Origin: Campylobacter gracilis | Lineage (GTDB): Bacteria; Campylobacterota; Campylobacteria; Campylobacterales; Campylobacteraceae | Reading direction: 5' to 3' | DNA length: 64,000 nucleotides | Assembly (NCBI RefSeq): GCF_018374135.1 | Contig: NZ_JAHAFS010000002.1 | Coordinates: 1-64,000 of the forward strand | In this document: piece by piece, positions 1 through 7,745 of the stretch | Layout: the number at the start of each line of letters is the position of its first letter | Numbering within the stretch: position 1 is the stretch's first letter | Program-made: the position numbers and the translations under genes | The notes under the pieces: model-generated | The model's input: the letters and a program-made list of their open reading frames with translations, nothing else | Told to the model about the DNA's origin: nothing | The model's database searches: none

Positions 1-327
1 GAGATTTCGAAGCTTACCTATAATGAAAAGAATTGGGCTACGTTTATAGATAGTCTATCTACTATCGCAGAGAATAATAATGTAAAAATTTATGCTATTC
101 ATAGTGATAAACGGATGCCTAGTGTAGAACAAAAATTCGTTCCCGAAGCCTTATTAGATATAAGCGTCCAGTTTGAGGGAGCATTTGCTAATGTACTTAA
201 ATACATAAATTTAATTGAACAATCAGAAATGATTGTAGATGTAAATAAGATGGATATTAATGCTACTAAAAATGGTAAGATAGGTGGCAAAATAGGCATA
301 TCTATCTGGGGAGTAAACTACAAATGA
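1..327 (+). CDS. PilO/MshJ-like pilus assembly protein, C-terminal part only
   Basis: The reading frame is open from the window edge to the TGA at 325-327, so only the C-terminal 108 residues are visible. The segment with GAFANVLKYINLIEQS and the ending ISIWGVNYK resembles the ferredoxin-like C-terminal domain of PilO/MshJ proteins, inner-membrane alignment-complex subunits of type IV pili and type II secretion systems. The stop overlaps the next ATG (ATGA at 324-327). Its position, directly before a PilP/MshK-like gene and a secretin, is that of mshJ in MSHA pilus loci. The family call rests on a short piece and on context. The start and any membrane segment lie outside the window. Confidence 0.6.
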   Translation, partial: EISKLTYNEKNWATFIDSLSTIAENNNVKIYAIHSDKRMPSVEQKFVPEALLDISVQFEGAFANVLKYINLIEQSEMIVDVNKMDINATKNGKIGGKIGISIWGVNYK

Positions 328-761
328 AAAAGCTAATTTTATGCTCCATATTAATTATTAACGCATTGATTGCAGACCAAGAAGGGAAAGTCGCATCTGT
401 AGTAGGAGACGCTAGGGGCAATTATGAGGTCGAATACGATAAGATATTCAATGATCTTAGCAAGCCTAGGATAGGTCTTAGCGACGAGCAAATAGCTTCG
501 TTGCAAGATCCATTTTATCAAAAAGAACCTAATGCCCCGAAAGAAGCCAAGCAGCAAGTTGATCTAGGTTATGAACTAGTTGGGATAATGGGCGATAAGG
601 TTAAATTGAATGATAAATGGTATAGCTTGGGCGAGTATGTCGGCTCATATAAAATCACGCAAATTACCAGCAATAGTGTTATGATCGTTAGCGATGATGA
701 CACCAAAGTTGAATTAAAACTAAAACAAGGAAGTCAAAATGTCATTATTACATATAAGTAA
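324..761 (+). CDS. PilP/MshK-like periplasmic subunit of the cts system
   Basis: A 145-residue protein with a hydrophobic N-terminal signal (MKKLILCSILIINALIA) and no other membrane segment. The C-terminal half (GIMGDKVKLNDKWYSLGEYV...ITSNSVMI) has the look of the small beta domain of PilP/MshK/GspC proteins, which link the inner-membrane complex to the secretin. The ATG lies in an ATGA overlap with the upstream gene and has a GGGAG ribosome site. It overlaps the secretin gene by 23 bases. Position matches MshK, and possibly the gene called ctsR in C. jejuni. The family assignment by motif is moderate. Confidence 0.6.
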   Translation: MKKLILCSILIINALIADQEGKVASVVGDARGNYEVEYDKIFNDLSKPRIGLSDEQIASLQDPFYQKEPNAPKEAKQQVDLGYELVGIMGDKVKLNDKWYSLGEYVGSYKITQITSNSVMIVSDDDTKVELKLKQGSQNVIITYK

Positions 762-2268
762 GAAGTTTAGCATAGCAGCTATGCTTGCTTTGTCCGTTAC
801 GGCTACTAGTCTATCTGCTGCTCCTGCTGTAAGCAATTGCGACAGGAAGGCGCTAAACATTAAAATTAACGATACTGTTACGTTAAATGAGATGCTAACT
901 CAGCTATCCGATATGTGCCGTTTTTCAGTGGTAGCGAAGGATGCTATTGCTCAAGAGGAGATGAGTAAACCGCTACAGGGCGTTAGTATCAAAGACCTTT
1001 CTTTGCGTGAAGTTTTGGACTTGCTGATTAGAGAAAATAATTTGAGCTATGAGTATTCTAACGGTATAGTTAAAATTTCTGCATTGGAGACTAGAACTTT
1101 TAAAGTCGACTATATTACTTCTGTTCGTGAAGGAACTGCAGTTACTAAGTCTTCTGTAGATTCTGCTCCTACAAAAGTCGATGATGATAATGATGACTCT
1201 ACTAGGACAGATGATAATAAAATTACTGCGAAAGAAAAATTTGATTTTTGGGAGAAAATTAGCGATGAGATTACAGCTATTCTAAATAATGGAACTGAAA
1301 AATATGTCGCAGTTGCTCCTATAATAAATCAAAATGCAGGCTTAGTAACCGTTACAGGTATGAAGTCCCAGATTGCTCGTGTGGATAAATATTTAAATGG
1401 TATGCAAAAGCGTCTTGGTCGCCAGGTATTATTAGATGTAAATATTATCTCCGTCGAGCTGAATAATGAATATACTACCGGTATTGATTGGAGTAAATTT
1501 CAATTGGGATTTAATACCTATGTGGGTGGAAATCCTACTACACCTTCGGGTTATCATATAACAAACGGTAATAGAGGAAAAGCTAGTGATACTCATGGAA
1601 CTTGGACTATAGGAGCTAATCTGAATTTCAATATTGACGGTTTGATCAATTTTCTAGAGACTAAAGGTAAAACAAAGATTATCTCTAGTCCCAAGGTGAC
1701 TACAATGAATAATCAGCCTGCTATTATTTCTGTGGGTGATACTATTAACTATGTATTACAATCTACTACTAAGAGTGACACCGGCGTTGCGGATAGCAAT
1801 ACACAATCGGATGATCAATATTCAATATTTGTAGGTATTCTTTTGAATATCTTGCCTGAGATTTCAGATGACAATAGAATTATGTTGCGTATAAATCCAT
1901 CCCTAAGTGCTCTTAAATATGCAGAAGATAATGTAAGGCAAGTTGATCAGAATGGTAGAACCGGCAGAAGAGATATTGCACCGGATACTTTGCAAAAGAA
2001 GCTCTCAAGCGTTGTTTGGGTAGATGATGGTGATACTGTAATTTTAGGCGGCCTAATCGGTGCTACTAAAACAAAGAACAATACTAGGGTGCCTGTGCTA
2101 GCCGAAATTCCGCTAATCGGAAACCTTTTCAAAAGCACTGCCGATGTTTTGAGCACGTCGGAGCTAATATTTGTAGTAACTCCACATATCATCGACAATA
2201 CTGGCGCGCCGCTTGCTACTTCGCTTAAAGAGCTAGGTTACTCAAAATCCATCTACGAAAATGAGTAA
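739..2268 (+). CDS. ctsD: Secretin (outer-membrane channel) of the DNA-uptake/type II-like system
   Basis: A 509-residue secretin. A signal peptide (to about residue 28, ending LSAAPA) is followed by an STN-type domain (about residues 45-118), an acidic linker rich in D, N and T (about 135-165), an N-domain and the C-terminal secretin beta domain with the typical ISSPKVTTMNNQPAIISVGD and VPVLAEIPLIGNLF motifs. Secretins form the gated outer-membrane pore for pili, secreted proteins or incoming DNA. It resembles MshL in length and layout, but no lipobox is visible. The start at 739 lies inside the upstream gene with AAGGAAG before it, and the end overlaps ctsP by 8 bases. In C. jejuni the equivalent is needed for natural transformation. 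Confidence 0.85.
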   Translation: MSLLHISKKFSIAAMLALSVTATSLSAAPAVSNCDRKALNIKINDTVTLNEMLTQLSDMCRFSVVAKDAIAQEEMSKPLQGVSIKDLSLREVLDLLIRENNLSYEYSNGIVKISALETRTFKVDYITSVREGTAVTKSSVDSAPTKVDDDNDDSTRTDDNKITAKEKFDFWEKISDEITAILNNGTEKYVAVAPIINQNAGLVTVTGMKSQIARVDKYLNGMQKRLGRQVLLDVNIISVELNNEYTTGIDWSKFQLGFNTYVGGNPTTPSGYHITNGNRGKASDTHGTWTIGANLNFNIDGLINFLETKGKTKIISSPKVTTMNNQPAIISVGDTINYVLQSTTKSDTGVADSNTQSDDQYSIFVGILLNILPEISDDNRIMLRINPSLSALKYAEDNVRQVDQNGRTGRRDIAPDTLQKKLSSVVWVDDGDTVILGGLIGATKTKNNTRVPVLAEIPLIGNLFKSTADVLSTSELIFVVTPHIIDNTGAPLATSLKELGYSKSIYENE

Positions 2269-3091
2269 TAACTATACGGCGATCAAGGAGATATTTATTG
2301 AGGATAACGAAGTCTCGGACTTCGTTAATCTCGATAAATCGACCCTTGCTTATCATAAAATTTTAAATGCTTTGCAAAAGCCGTTAAAACTTATACTTTT
2401 TTACGGCAAACCGGGCTGTGGCAAGACATTTTTGCTTAATAAGATCAAAGTCGATCTTGAAAAAAAGGTAAGAGTCGTATTTGTGCCGCAGCCGTTTTTT
2501 GATGAGAAAGAATTTTTCTTAGAGCTTTATTCGCAGATTTTTCATTCTACTCCTAGCGAGCCGATTGATAATTATGAAAATTTTATGCGGGTTTATAGAG
2601 AGAGATTTGGAATTTCTACTAACGTAGGGGCGGTAGAGCAGGTTGTTATTTTGCTTGACGAAGCTCAGCTGTATCCCGGAAATTTGATAGAAAAAATTCG
2701 CCTTATGGCAGATACTAGATTATTTAAATTTTTATTTACAGTGCATAAGACGGACGAGGAAGATCGCCTCGCAAAGGATTATTTTAAAACTAGAATTTGG
2801 GAGAGTATCGAGCTTCCTAATTCAAATTTAGGCGAAGTCAAGCTGTATATTGAAAAAAAGCTTGTGCTTCATGGCTTTCAACAATACTATTTTATGTTTA
2901 GCGACGATAATTTCGATTTGATTTTAAATTTAACGGATGGCAATATGAGGAACATCAACAAGCTTATGTATAAGATGTATGAGCTTTTTGAGTATTACGA
3001 AGTAAATAAACCTACGGAAATTAGTTTTTCGCAGATTAATAATAAAATTATAGAGATGGCAGCGATAGGCTCGGGGATAATAAATGCTTGA
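2261..3091 (+). CDS. ctsP: AAA ATPase of the ExeA/MshM type
   Basis: A 276-residue soluble AAA protein with a Walker A motif GKPGCGKT (residues 49-56) and Walker B VVILLDEAQ (about 128-136), typical of ExeA/GspA/MshM ATPases that accompany secretins. There is no helix-turn-helix or peptidoglycan-binding extension, so it matches the short MshM form. It overlaps ctsD and the following gene by 8 bases at each end, which suggests translational coupling. In C. jejuni the nucleotide-binding protein CtsP holds this position and is required for transformation. The family is certain from motifs; the exact role of the ATPase in uptake is not established. Confidence 0.8.
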   Translation: MSNNYTAIKEIFIEDNEVSDFVNLDKSTLAYHKILNALQKPLKLILFYGKPGCGKTFLLNKIKVDLEKKVRVVFVPQPFFDEKEFFLELYSQIFHSTPSEPIDNYENFMRVYRERFGISTNVGAVEQVVILLDEAQLYPGNLIEKIRLMADTRLFKFLFTVHKTDEEDRLAKDYFKTRIWESIELPNSNLGEVKLYIEKKLVLHGFQQYYFMFSDDNFDLILNLTDGNMRNINKLMYKMYELFEYYEVNKPTEISFSQINNKIIEMAAIGSGIINA

Positions 3092-4091
3092 ATTTTACGA
3101 AGTAAATGAACTTGAAAAAAAATGGGAAGAGTATAACAAAAACAGAAAGCAGTTTTCTTTCCTGAAATCTAAGCCAAATTTCGTATTGAGATTTGACAAG
3201 ACGATTTTGGGGCTTTTGATATTGATCTCGGTTGCGATCGGAGCGATATTCTGGCTGCTTAAAGACAGTGATAGCGTCAGTATGGCAAGTATCAATCAAA
3301 ATATTGAGGATAAGAGTGGAGCTACAAATTCTGCTAATGATGCCGAGCAGCAGGCGGCAGATCTTGCAGTGCAAAATAATATCTCCAAAGAAGATTATAA
3401 TATCAGTGCTCCTAAAGTTGCTCGTACTTCTAAGCACGAAAAGGAACGTCCAAGCTTAAATTTAAACGACGTAGGTGTGCTATCCAGCGAGGATTCCGGT
3501 GGATTTAAGATAACCAATAATTACGAAAATGGCGGAAACTATGGCGGGCAGGCTCAGGCGCAGAATTTCGGCGGTCAAAATTTTGGCGGACAGAATTTTG
3601 GCAATCAAAATGCTCCTACGTTTAACGTACCTAATACCAATAACGCAGCTTTTGCAAATCAGCCACCTAAAAACGAGGTTATAGATTTTGGACGCGCTCC
3701 ATTGCCGCCTAAATCAAATTTCTCTGGAGGTTCTACAAATACCGCAAGTAGCGCTCCACTAAGTTCTAGAATTGAGATAAAAACTTCAAATTTAAGCGAA
3801 GATAAGCAGAGCTTGGAGAGCAAATTTTATGCGACGAATAAGATTGAGTATTCGCTATCGCTAGCCGAAGAAGCGTATAATAAGAAAGACTACGACAATG
3901 CGATCAAATGGGCTCTTACGTCAAATGAGCTTGATAAGGACAACGTCGCCAGCTGGATAATTTTTGCTAAAGCCAATTATAAAAAGGGTCGTAAGGAAGA
4001 CGCGCTTTACGCTCTTGAGACCTTTAATGCAAAGGCGAAAAATAGCGAAATTTCTAGCCTGATTTCAAAGATAAGAAGCGATAAACTATGA
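3084..4091 (+). CDS. MshN-like membrane protein with TPR domain (CtsX candidate)
   Basis: A 335-residue bitopic protein. A basic cytoplasmic start is followed by one transmembrane helix (about residues 47-65, ILGLLILISVAIGAIFWLL), then a long Gln/Asn/Gly-rich low-complexity periplasmic stretch with repeated FGGQN words (about 140-190), and a C-terminal tetratricopeptide-like region (about 255-330, with EEAYNKKDYDNAIKWAL and KANYKKGRKEDALYALE). This architecture and position are those of MshN in MSHA loci. In C. jejuni the membrane partner of CtsP is CtsX, and this gene or the next is the likely counterpart. It overlaps ctsP by 8 bases and the next gene by 4 (ATGA). Confidence 0.65.
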   Translation: MLEFYEVNELEKKWEEYNKNRKQFSFLKSKPNFVLRFDKTILGLLILISVAIGAIFWLLKDSDSVSMASINQNIEDKSGATNSANDAEQQAADLAVQNNISKEDYNISAPKVARTSKHEKERPSLNLNDVGVLSSEDSGGFKITNNYENGGNYGGQAQAQNFGGQNFGGQNFGNQNAPTFNVPNTNNAAFANQPPKNEVIDFGRAPLPPKSNFSGGSTNTASSAPLSSRIEIKTSNLSEDKQSLESKFYATNKIEYSLSLAEEAYNKKDYDNAIKWALTSNELDKDNVASWIIFAKANYKKGRKEDALYALETFNAKAKNSEISSLISKIRSDKL

Positions 4092-4627
4092 AAATTTTAT
4101 ATATTTTAGCTTTTGCGATCGCGTCGTTATTTGCAGTTAGTGCCGATGACGTGCGCAACTGGGATCAGATCGGTCAGTATAACCGTATCTGCCAAGAAAG
4201 CGTGCGAAATTTATTCATCGAGGAGCAAAGCGAGGCACTTGCAAATATGTATGCCAAGGCGTGCCTGAAGATGGACAAAGTAAACGAACTTGTAGTGCCT
4301 ACGGTGATGCTTTATAAGACGAAAGAGGCTCGCGAGAATGCTTCTCTTTATTCGACTATAATTTTTCAAAAAAAGATGCTTTATTTAGCGCTTTGCGACG
4401 GCGTAGACATAAGCTATATAAGAACGCCTAAGATCAATTATATTTTGTCTGAAATTTTTGATAAATTTACGGAGAGAGCATACGTAAAAAAGAGTGATAC
4501 GTATGTCTTTACCCTAGAAAACGGCGAGCGCGCCGAGCTTTTTATCAAAGAAGAGGAAGAGGTAAAAAAGATGGTAATTGCAATTTATGCTGGCGATAAG
4601 CTCAGCTCGATTAAAATTTATTGGTGA
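4088..4627 (+). CDS. Secreted protein of unknown function in the cts operon
   Basis: A 179-residue protein with a clear signal peptide (MKILYILAFAIASLFAVSA) and no other hydrophobic segment, so probably periplasmic. It has three cysteines in the mature part (about residues 35, 59 and 103) and a lysine/glutamate-rich end. I recognise no family. It is fully embedded in the cts operon, starting in an ATGA overlap with the TPR gene and ending just before ctsE. It therefore probably serves the same machine. It has no counterpart in the MSHA order J-K-L-M-N-E-G and seems to be the lineage-specific member. Confidence 0.6.
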   Translation: MKILYILAFAIASLFAVSADDVRNWDQIGQYNRICQESVRNLFIEEQSEALANMYAKACLKMDKVNELVVPTVMLYKTKEARENASLYSTIIFQKKMLYLALCDGVDISYIRTPKINYILSEIFDKFTERAYVKKSDTYVFTLENGERAELFIKEEEEVKKMVIAIYAGDKLSSIKIYW

Positions 4628-4632
4628 TCGCG

Positions 4633-6381
4633 ATGACAAAGATTGAAGAGCAGATTGTTGCGATTTTAATACGAAACAATATCCTTACTAGCACCGTTGT
4701 TCCGGAAATTAAAGATAAGATGGATATCGGCTTGACGCTAGGCGAGGTTTTAGTCGGAGATAACTATCTAAGCCAGGATGATTTTTGCTCGATTTTAGTT
4801 GAGTTATACAAGCGTCGTCAGATAGCATTTGACGATATAAGCGAAAAATTTTCGATGGATCCGAAGGAATTTTTGCAAATTCTAGCCAAGAAAATGAACC
4901 TGTCGTATATGAATTTGGACGATATCGATATAGACTTCAGGCTATCGGAGCGCACTCCTACTGCACAACTTAAAAGATACGGCGTGATACCGGTTAAAGC
5001 GGATGATCTGAATATTTACGTTGCTTTTTCTGATCCGTTTAATCTTGAGTCGCAAGATAAAGCGCAGGCTATGTTTAGCAAACAGCTGCTTAAAATCGTA
5101 GTAGCCGATCCAAATCAGGTAAATAAATATCTATCTAAGCTTGAGCTTTCAGAGAGCATTAAAGGGCTCGTAGCGGAGATCCGCAAAGAGCTTGCTAACA
5201 CCGGCGGTAGCGGAAGCAGCGATGATACCTCGGCGATTTTGAAGCTCATTGAGATGATAATTAGCCAGTCTATTAAGATGCGCGGTAGCGATATTCACAT
5301 CGAGCCTACCGAGAATAACTGCGTCGTGCGCACCAGAATCGACGGAATGCTCGCTGAAATTTTTATCTTTGATAAAGATATCTATCCGCCGCTAGTAAGC
5401 CGATTGAAGCTACTTTCGAATATGGATATCGCCGAGCGCCGCAAGCCGCAGGACGGCAGGTTTAGTATGAAAATTTCAGGTCGCGAATATGACTTTCGTA
5501 TCTCGACGCTGCCTATTATCAATGGCGAATCTACCGTTATGCGTATCCTCGATAAATCCAAGGTTATCATCAGCCTGGAAAAGCTCGGTATGCACCCTGA
5601 TAGCTTTAAGAAATTTAATAACGCTATGAAAGCTCCATACGGTATTATCTTGGTTACCGGACCTACGGGAAGCGGTAAGTCTACGACGCTATATGCGGCG
5701 CTAAACGATATTAAAAATATCGATACTAAGGTTATTACTGTAGAAGATCCGGTCGAGTATCAAGTAAATTTAATCCAACAAGTTCAAGTTAACGAAAAAG
5801 CAGGTCTTACATTCGCTTCAGCACTGCGCTCGATCTTAAGACAAGATCCTGACATCATAATGATCGGTGAGATCCGTGATCAAGAGACCCTTAGAATTGC
5901 GATCCAAGCCGCTCTTACGGGGCACTTGGTTTTCTCGACCCTACACACCAATGACGCTATTAGCGCGATTCCGCGAATAGTCGATATGGGCATCGAAGCC
6001 TATCTTATAAGCGGTTCGCTCATTGCCGTCGAGGCGCAGCGTCTCGTGCGAAAGCTTTGCCCGCACTGTAAGCAGCCTACAAATCTGCCTAAATCGATGC
6101 TTGATCAGCTGAAGGAATTCTTGCCTGAAAAATACACATTTTTCAAGGCTGTGGGTTGTGATCAATGCGGTCAGACGGGCTACATGGGGCGTGAAATGAT
6201 TAGTGAAATTTTGCCTATTACTGATAAAATGCAGAGCCTGATCGCTAACGGTGGCTCAAAGGACGATATGAGAGTCTTAGCGAAGGAGGAGGGTTTTATA
6301 GATATGTTTGAAGACGGTGTTATACGTGCTGCGCGCGGAGTAACTAGTATAGAAGAAATTTATAGGGTGGCCAAACAATGA
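4633..6381 (+). CDS. ctsE: GspE/PilB-type assembly ATPase
   Basis: A cytoplasmic motor ATPase that powers assembly of type IV pilus/type II pseudopilus fibres. An N-terminal GspE-II/MshE-N type domain (about residues 1-170) is followed by the catalytic core with Walker A GPTGSGKST, an Asp box, Walker B QDPDIIMIGEIRD, a His box (GHLVFSTLHTND) and a zinc-binding tetracysteine site (CPHC...CDQCG). The frame is open from TTG 4621, but I prefer ATG 4633 (582 residues), which has GGTGAT just upstream. TTG 4621 and GTG 4624 overlap the preceding stop and are possible. The end overlaps ctsF by ATGA. Confidence 0.9.
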   Translation: MTKIEEQIVAILIRNNILTSTVVPEIKDKMDIGLTLGEVLVGDNYLSQDDFCSILVELYKRRQIAFDDISEKFSMDPKEFLQILAKKMNLSYMNLDDIDIDFRLSERTPTAQLKRYGVIPVKADDLNIYVAFSDPFNLESQDKAQAMFSKQLLKIVVADPNQVNKYLSKLELSESIKGLVAEIRKELANTGGSGSSDDTSAILKLIEMIISQSIKMRGSDIHIEPTENNCVVRTRIDGMLAEIFIFDKDIYPPLVSRLKLLSNMDIAERRKPQDGRFSMKISGREYDFRISTLPIINGESTVMRILDKSKVIISLEKLGMHPDSFKKFNNAMKAPYGIILVTGPTGSGKSTTLYAALNDIKNIDTKVITVEDPVEYQVNLIQQVQVNEKAGLTFASALRSILRQDPDIIMIGEIRDQETLRIAIQAALTGHLVFSTLHTNDAISAIPRIVDMGIEAYLISGSLIAVEAQRLVRKLCPHCKQPTNLPKSMLDQLKEFLPEKYTFFKAVGCDQCGQTGYMGREMISEILPITDKMQSLIANGGSKDDMRVLAKEEGFIDMFEDGVIRAARGVTSIEEIYRVAKQ

Positions 6382-7622
6382 AAAAGCAATTAGAAGTCGA
6401 ATATCACGCCAAGGGCACAAGAAAAAAGATGTTCTTGCAAGCTAGCGACAAGGTGCAAGCAAGTAATTTAATGAAGCAGCGCGTAGGCGGAACTATCGTT
6501 AAAAGAGGCGAAACCCAGGTTCTAGCTAATACGGGCGGTGATTTTAAGGCGCAAGTTTCGCGTATGCTAGGTGGAAGTGGAAGAGTTAGAACGATGCCGT
6601 TAGTAGCGTCGATTCGCCAACTTTCGGTTATGACGAATGCAGGAATTTCGATCCACGACTCGATCAAAGAGGTCGCAAGAGCGGCAGAGGATAAGACGCT
6701 AAAAGAGATTTTTAGCGCTATGAACGATGATCTTAACGCGGGTCTTAGCTTGACAGAGTCTACGGAGAAATTTAGAGGGCAGCTCGGCGATGTTGTCGTT
6801 GCGATGGTAAGTCTGGGCGAAGCTACCGGTAATATGGCAGAATCCCTAGCCAAGCTTGCCGCCATGCTTCAAGAGCTTTGGGAGAACCAGCGTAAATTTA
6901 AAAAGGCGATGCGATATCCGATGATACTTATGATCGTTATGGCGATCGCGTTTTCTATTTTAATGATGTATGTCGTGCCGAAATTCCGCGAAATTTTCGA
7001 AGAGCTCGGCGCGGATCTGCCGCTGCCTACTAGAATTTTACTCGGTATCGAAAGCACTCTTAATAATTATGGAATTTTCGTTTTAGCGGGTATCATACTT
7101 ACCATCGTAGGTCTTAGATGGGCGTATAGGAATAATCCTGAATTTAAGAAAGGTTGGGATAAGTGGATTTTGAAGGTTTATCTATTCGGTAAGATCATAT
7201 TTTTTTCGACAATGTCGCGATTCATGCTGATTTTTACAGAGCTCGTGCGAGCGGGTATTCCTATCGCAGATGCGCTGGATACATCTGTTTTAATGGTGGA
7301 TAATCATACTTTAAAAGAGAAACTCTCTACCGTTAAAATTGCCGTACAGCAAGGCGTGAGCCTAACAGAGGCGTTTAACAATACAGGGCTTTATGAGAGT
7401 ATGCTTATTCAGATGATCAGCGCGGGCGAGCAGGCCGGTAACCTCGATAAGATGCTTGGCAACGTCACGGATTATTATAAAGAGAAATTTGACGACATCA
7501 TCGATAATATCTCAAGTTACGTCGAGCCGATCATGCTATTTTTCATGGCGGGTATGGTTCTTCTTTTGGCTCTAGGTATCTTTATGCCTATGTGGGATCT
7601 GGGCAAAGCCGTCAAGAGCTAA
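6378..7622 (+). CDS. ctsF: GspF/PilC-type inner-membrane platform protein
   Basis: A 414-residue polytopic membrane protein with two T2SF domains. The first is about residues 75-200 (LSVMTNAGISIHDSIKEVAR) and the second about 280-400 (FTELVRAGIPIADALDTS...MISAGEQAGNLDKML). Membrane helices lie near 177-200, 228-245 and 385-408. It anchors the motor ATPase and drives subunit insertion into the fibre. It starts in an ATGA overlap with ctsE and is the last gene of the operon, since a good hairpin terminator follows. It corresponds to MshG. No pilin or prepilin peptidase gene follows, so those components must lie elsewhere, as they do in C. jejuni. Confidence 0.9.
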   Translation: MKKQLEVEYHAKGTRKKMFLQASDKVQASNLMKQRVGGTIVKRGETQVLANTGGDFKAQVSRMLGGSGRVRTMPLVASIRQLSVMTNAGISIHDSIKEVARAAEDKTLKEIFSAMNDDLNAGLSLTESTEKFRGQLGDVVVAMVSLGEATGNMAESLAKLAAMLQELWENQRKFKKAMRYPMILMIVMAIAFSILMMYVVPKFREIFEELGADLPLPTRILLGIESTLNNYGIFVLAGIILTIVGLRWAYRNNPEFKKGWDKWILKVYLFGKIIFFSTMSRFMLIFTELVRAGIPIADALDTSVLMVDNHTLKEKLSTVKIAVQQGVSLTEAFNNTGLYESMLIQMISAGEQAGNLDKMLGNVTDYYKEKFDDIIDNISSYVEPIMLFFMAGMVLLLALGIFMPMWDLGKAVKS

Positions 7623-7630
7623 CCCTTTTA

Positions 7631-7660
7631 ATTCTGCGCCTGCGAGGGCGCGGAATTTTA
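7631..7660 (+). terminator. Rho-independent terminator after ctsF
   Basis: Arms ATTCTGCGCC (7631-7640) and GGCGCGGAAT (7647-7656) pair over 10 bp with one G-U pair around a 6-base loop, followed by TTTTA. It starts 9 bases after the ctsF stop. Confidence 0.75.
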
Positions 7661-7731
7661 TCAAAGCATTAAAATTTCATCCTTCAAATAAAATTTTAAC
7701 CTTCGTTTAGCTAAAATACCGCTTTAAATTT

Positions 7732-7745
7732 AAGGATCAATCATA
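7732..7745 (+). promoter_or_regulatory. Ribosome binding site that points to an ATA start for ftsK
   Basis: AAGGA at 7732-7736 stands 6 bases before the in-frame ATA at 7743. No ATG, GTG or TTG lies in this frame between here and TTG 7905, although the frame is open and encodes a hydrophobic N-terminus. The site therefore argues for initiation at a rare codon (ATA, or ATC at 7740 with only 3 bases spacing). Confidence 0.45.
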
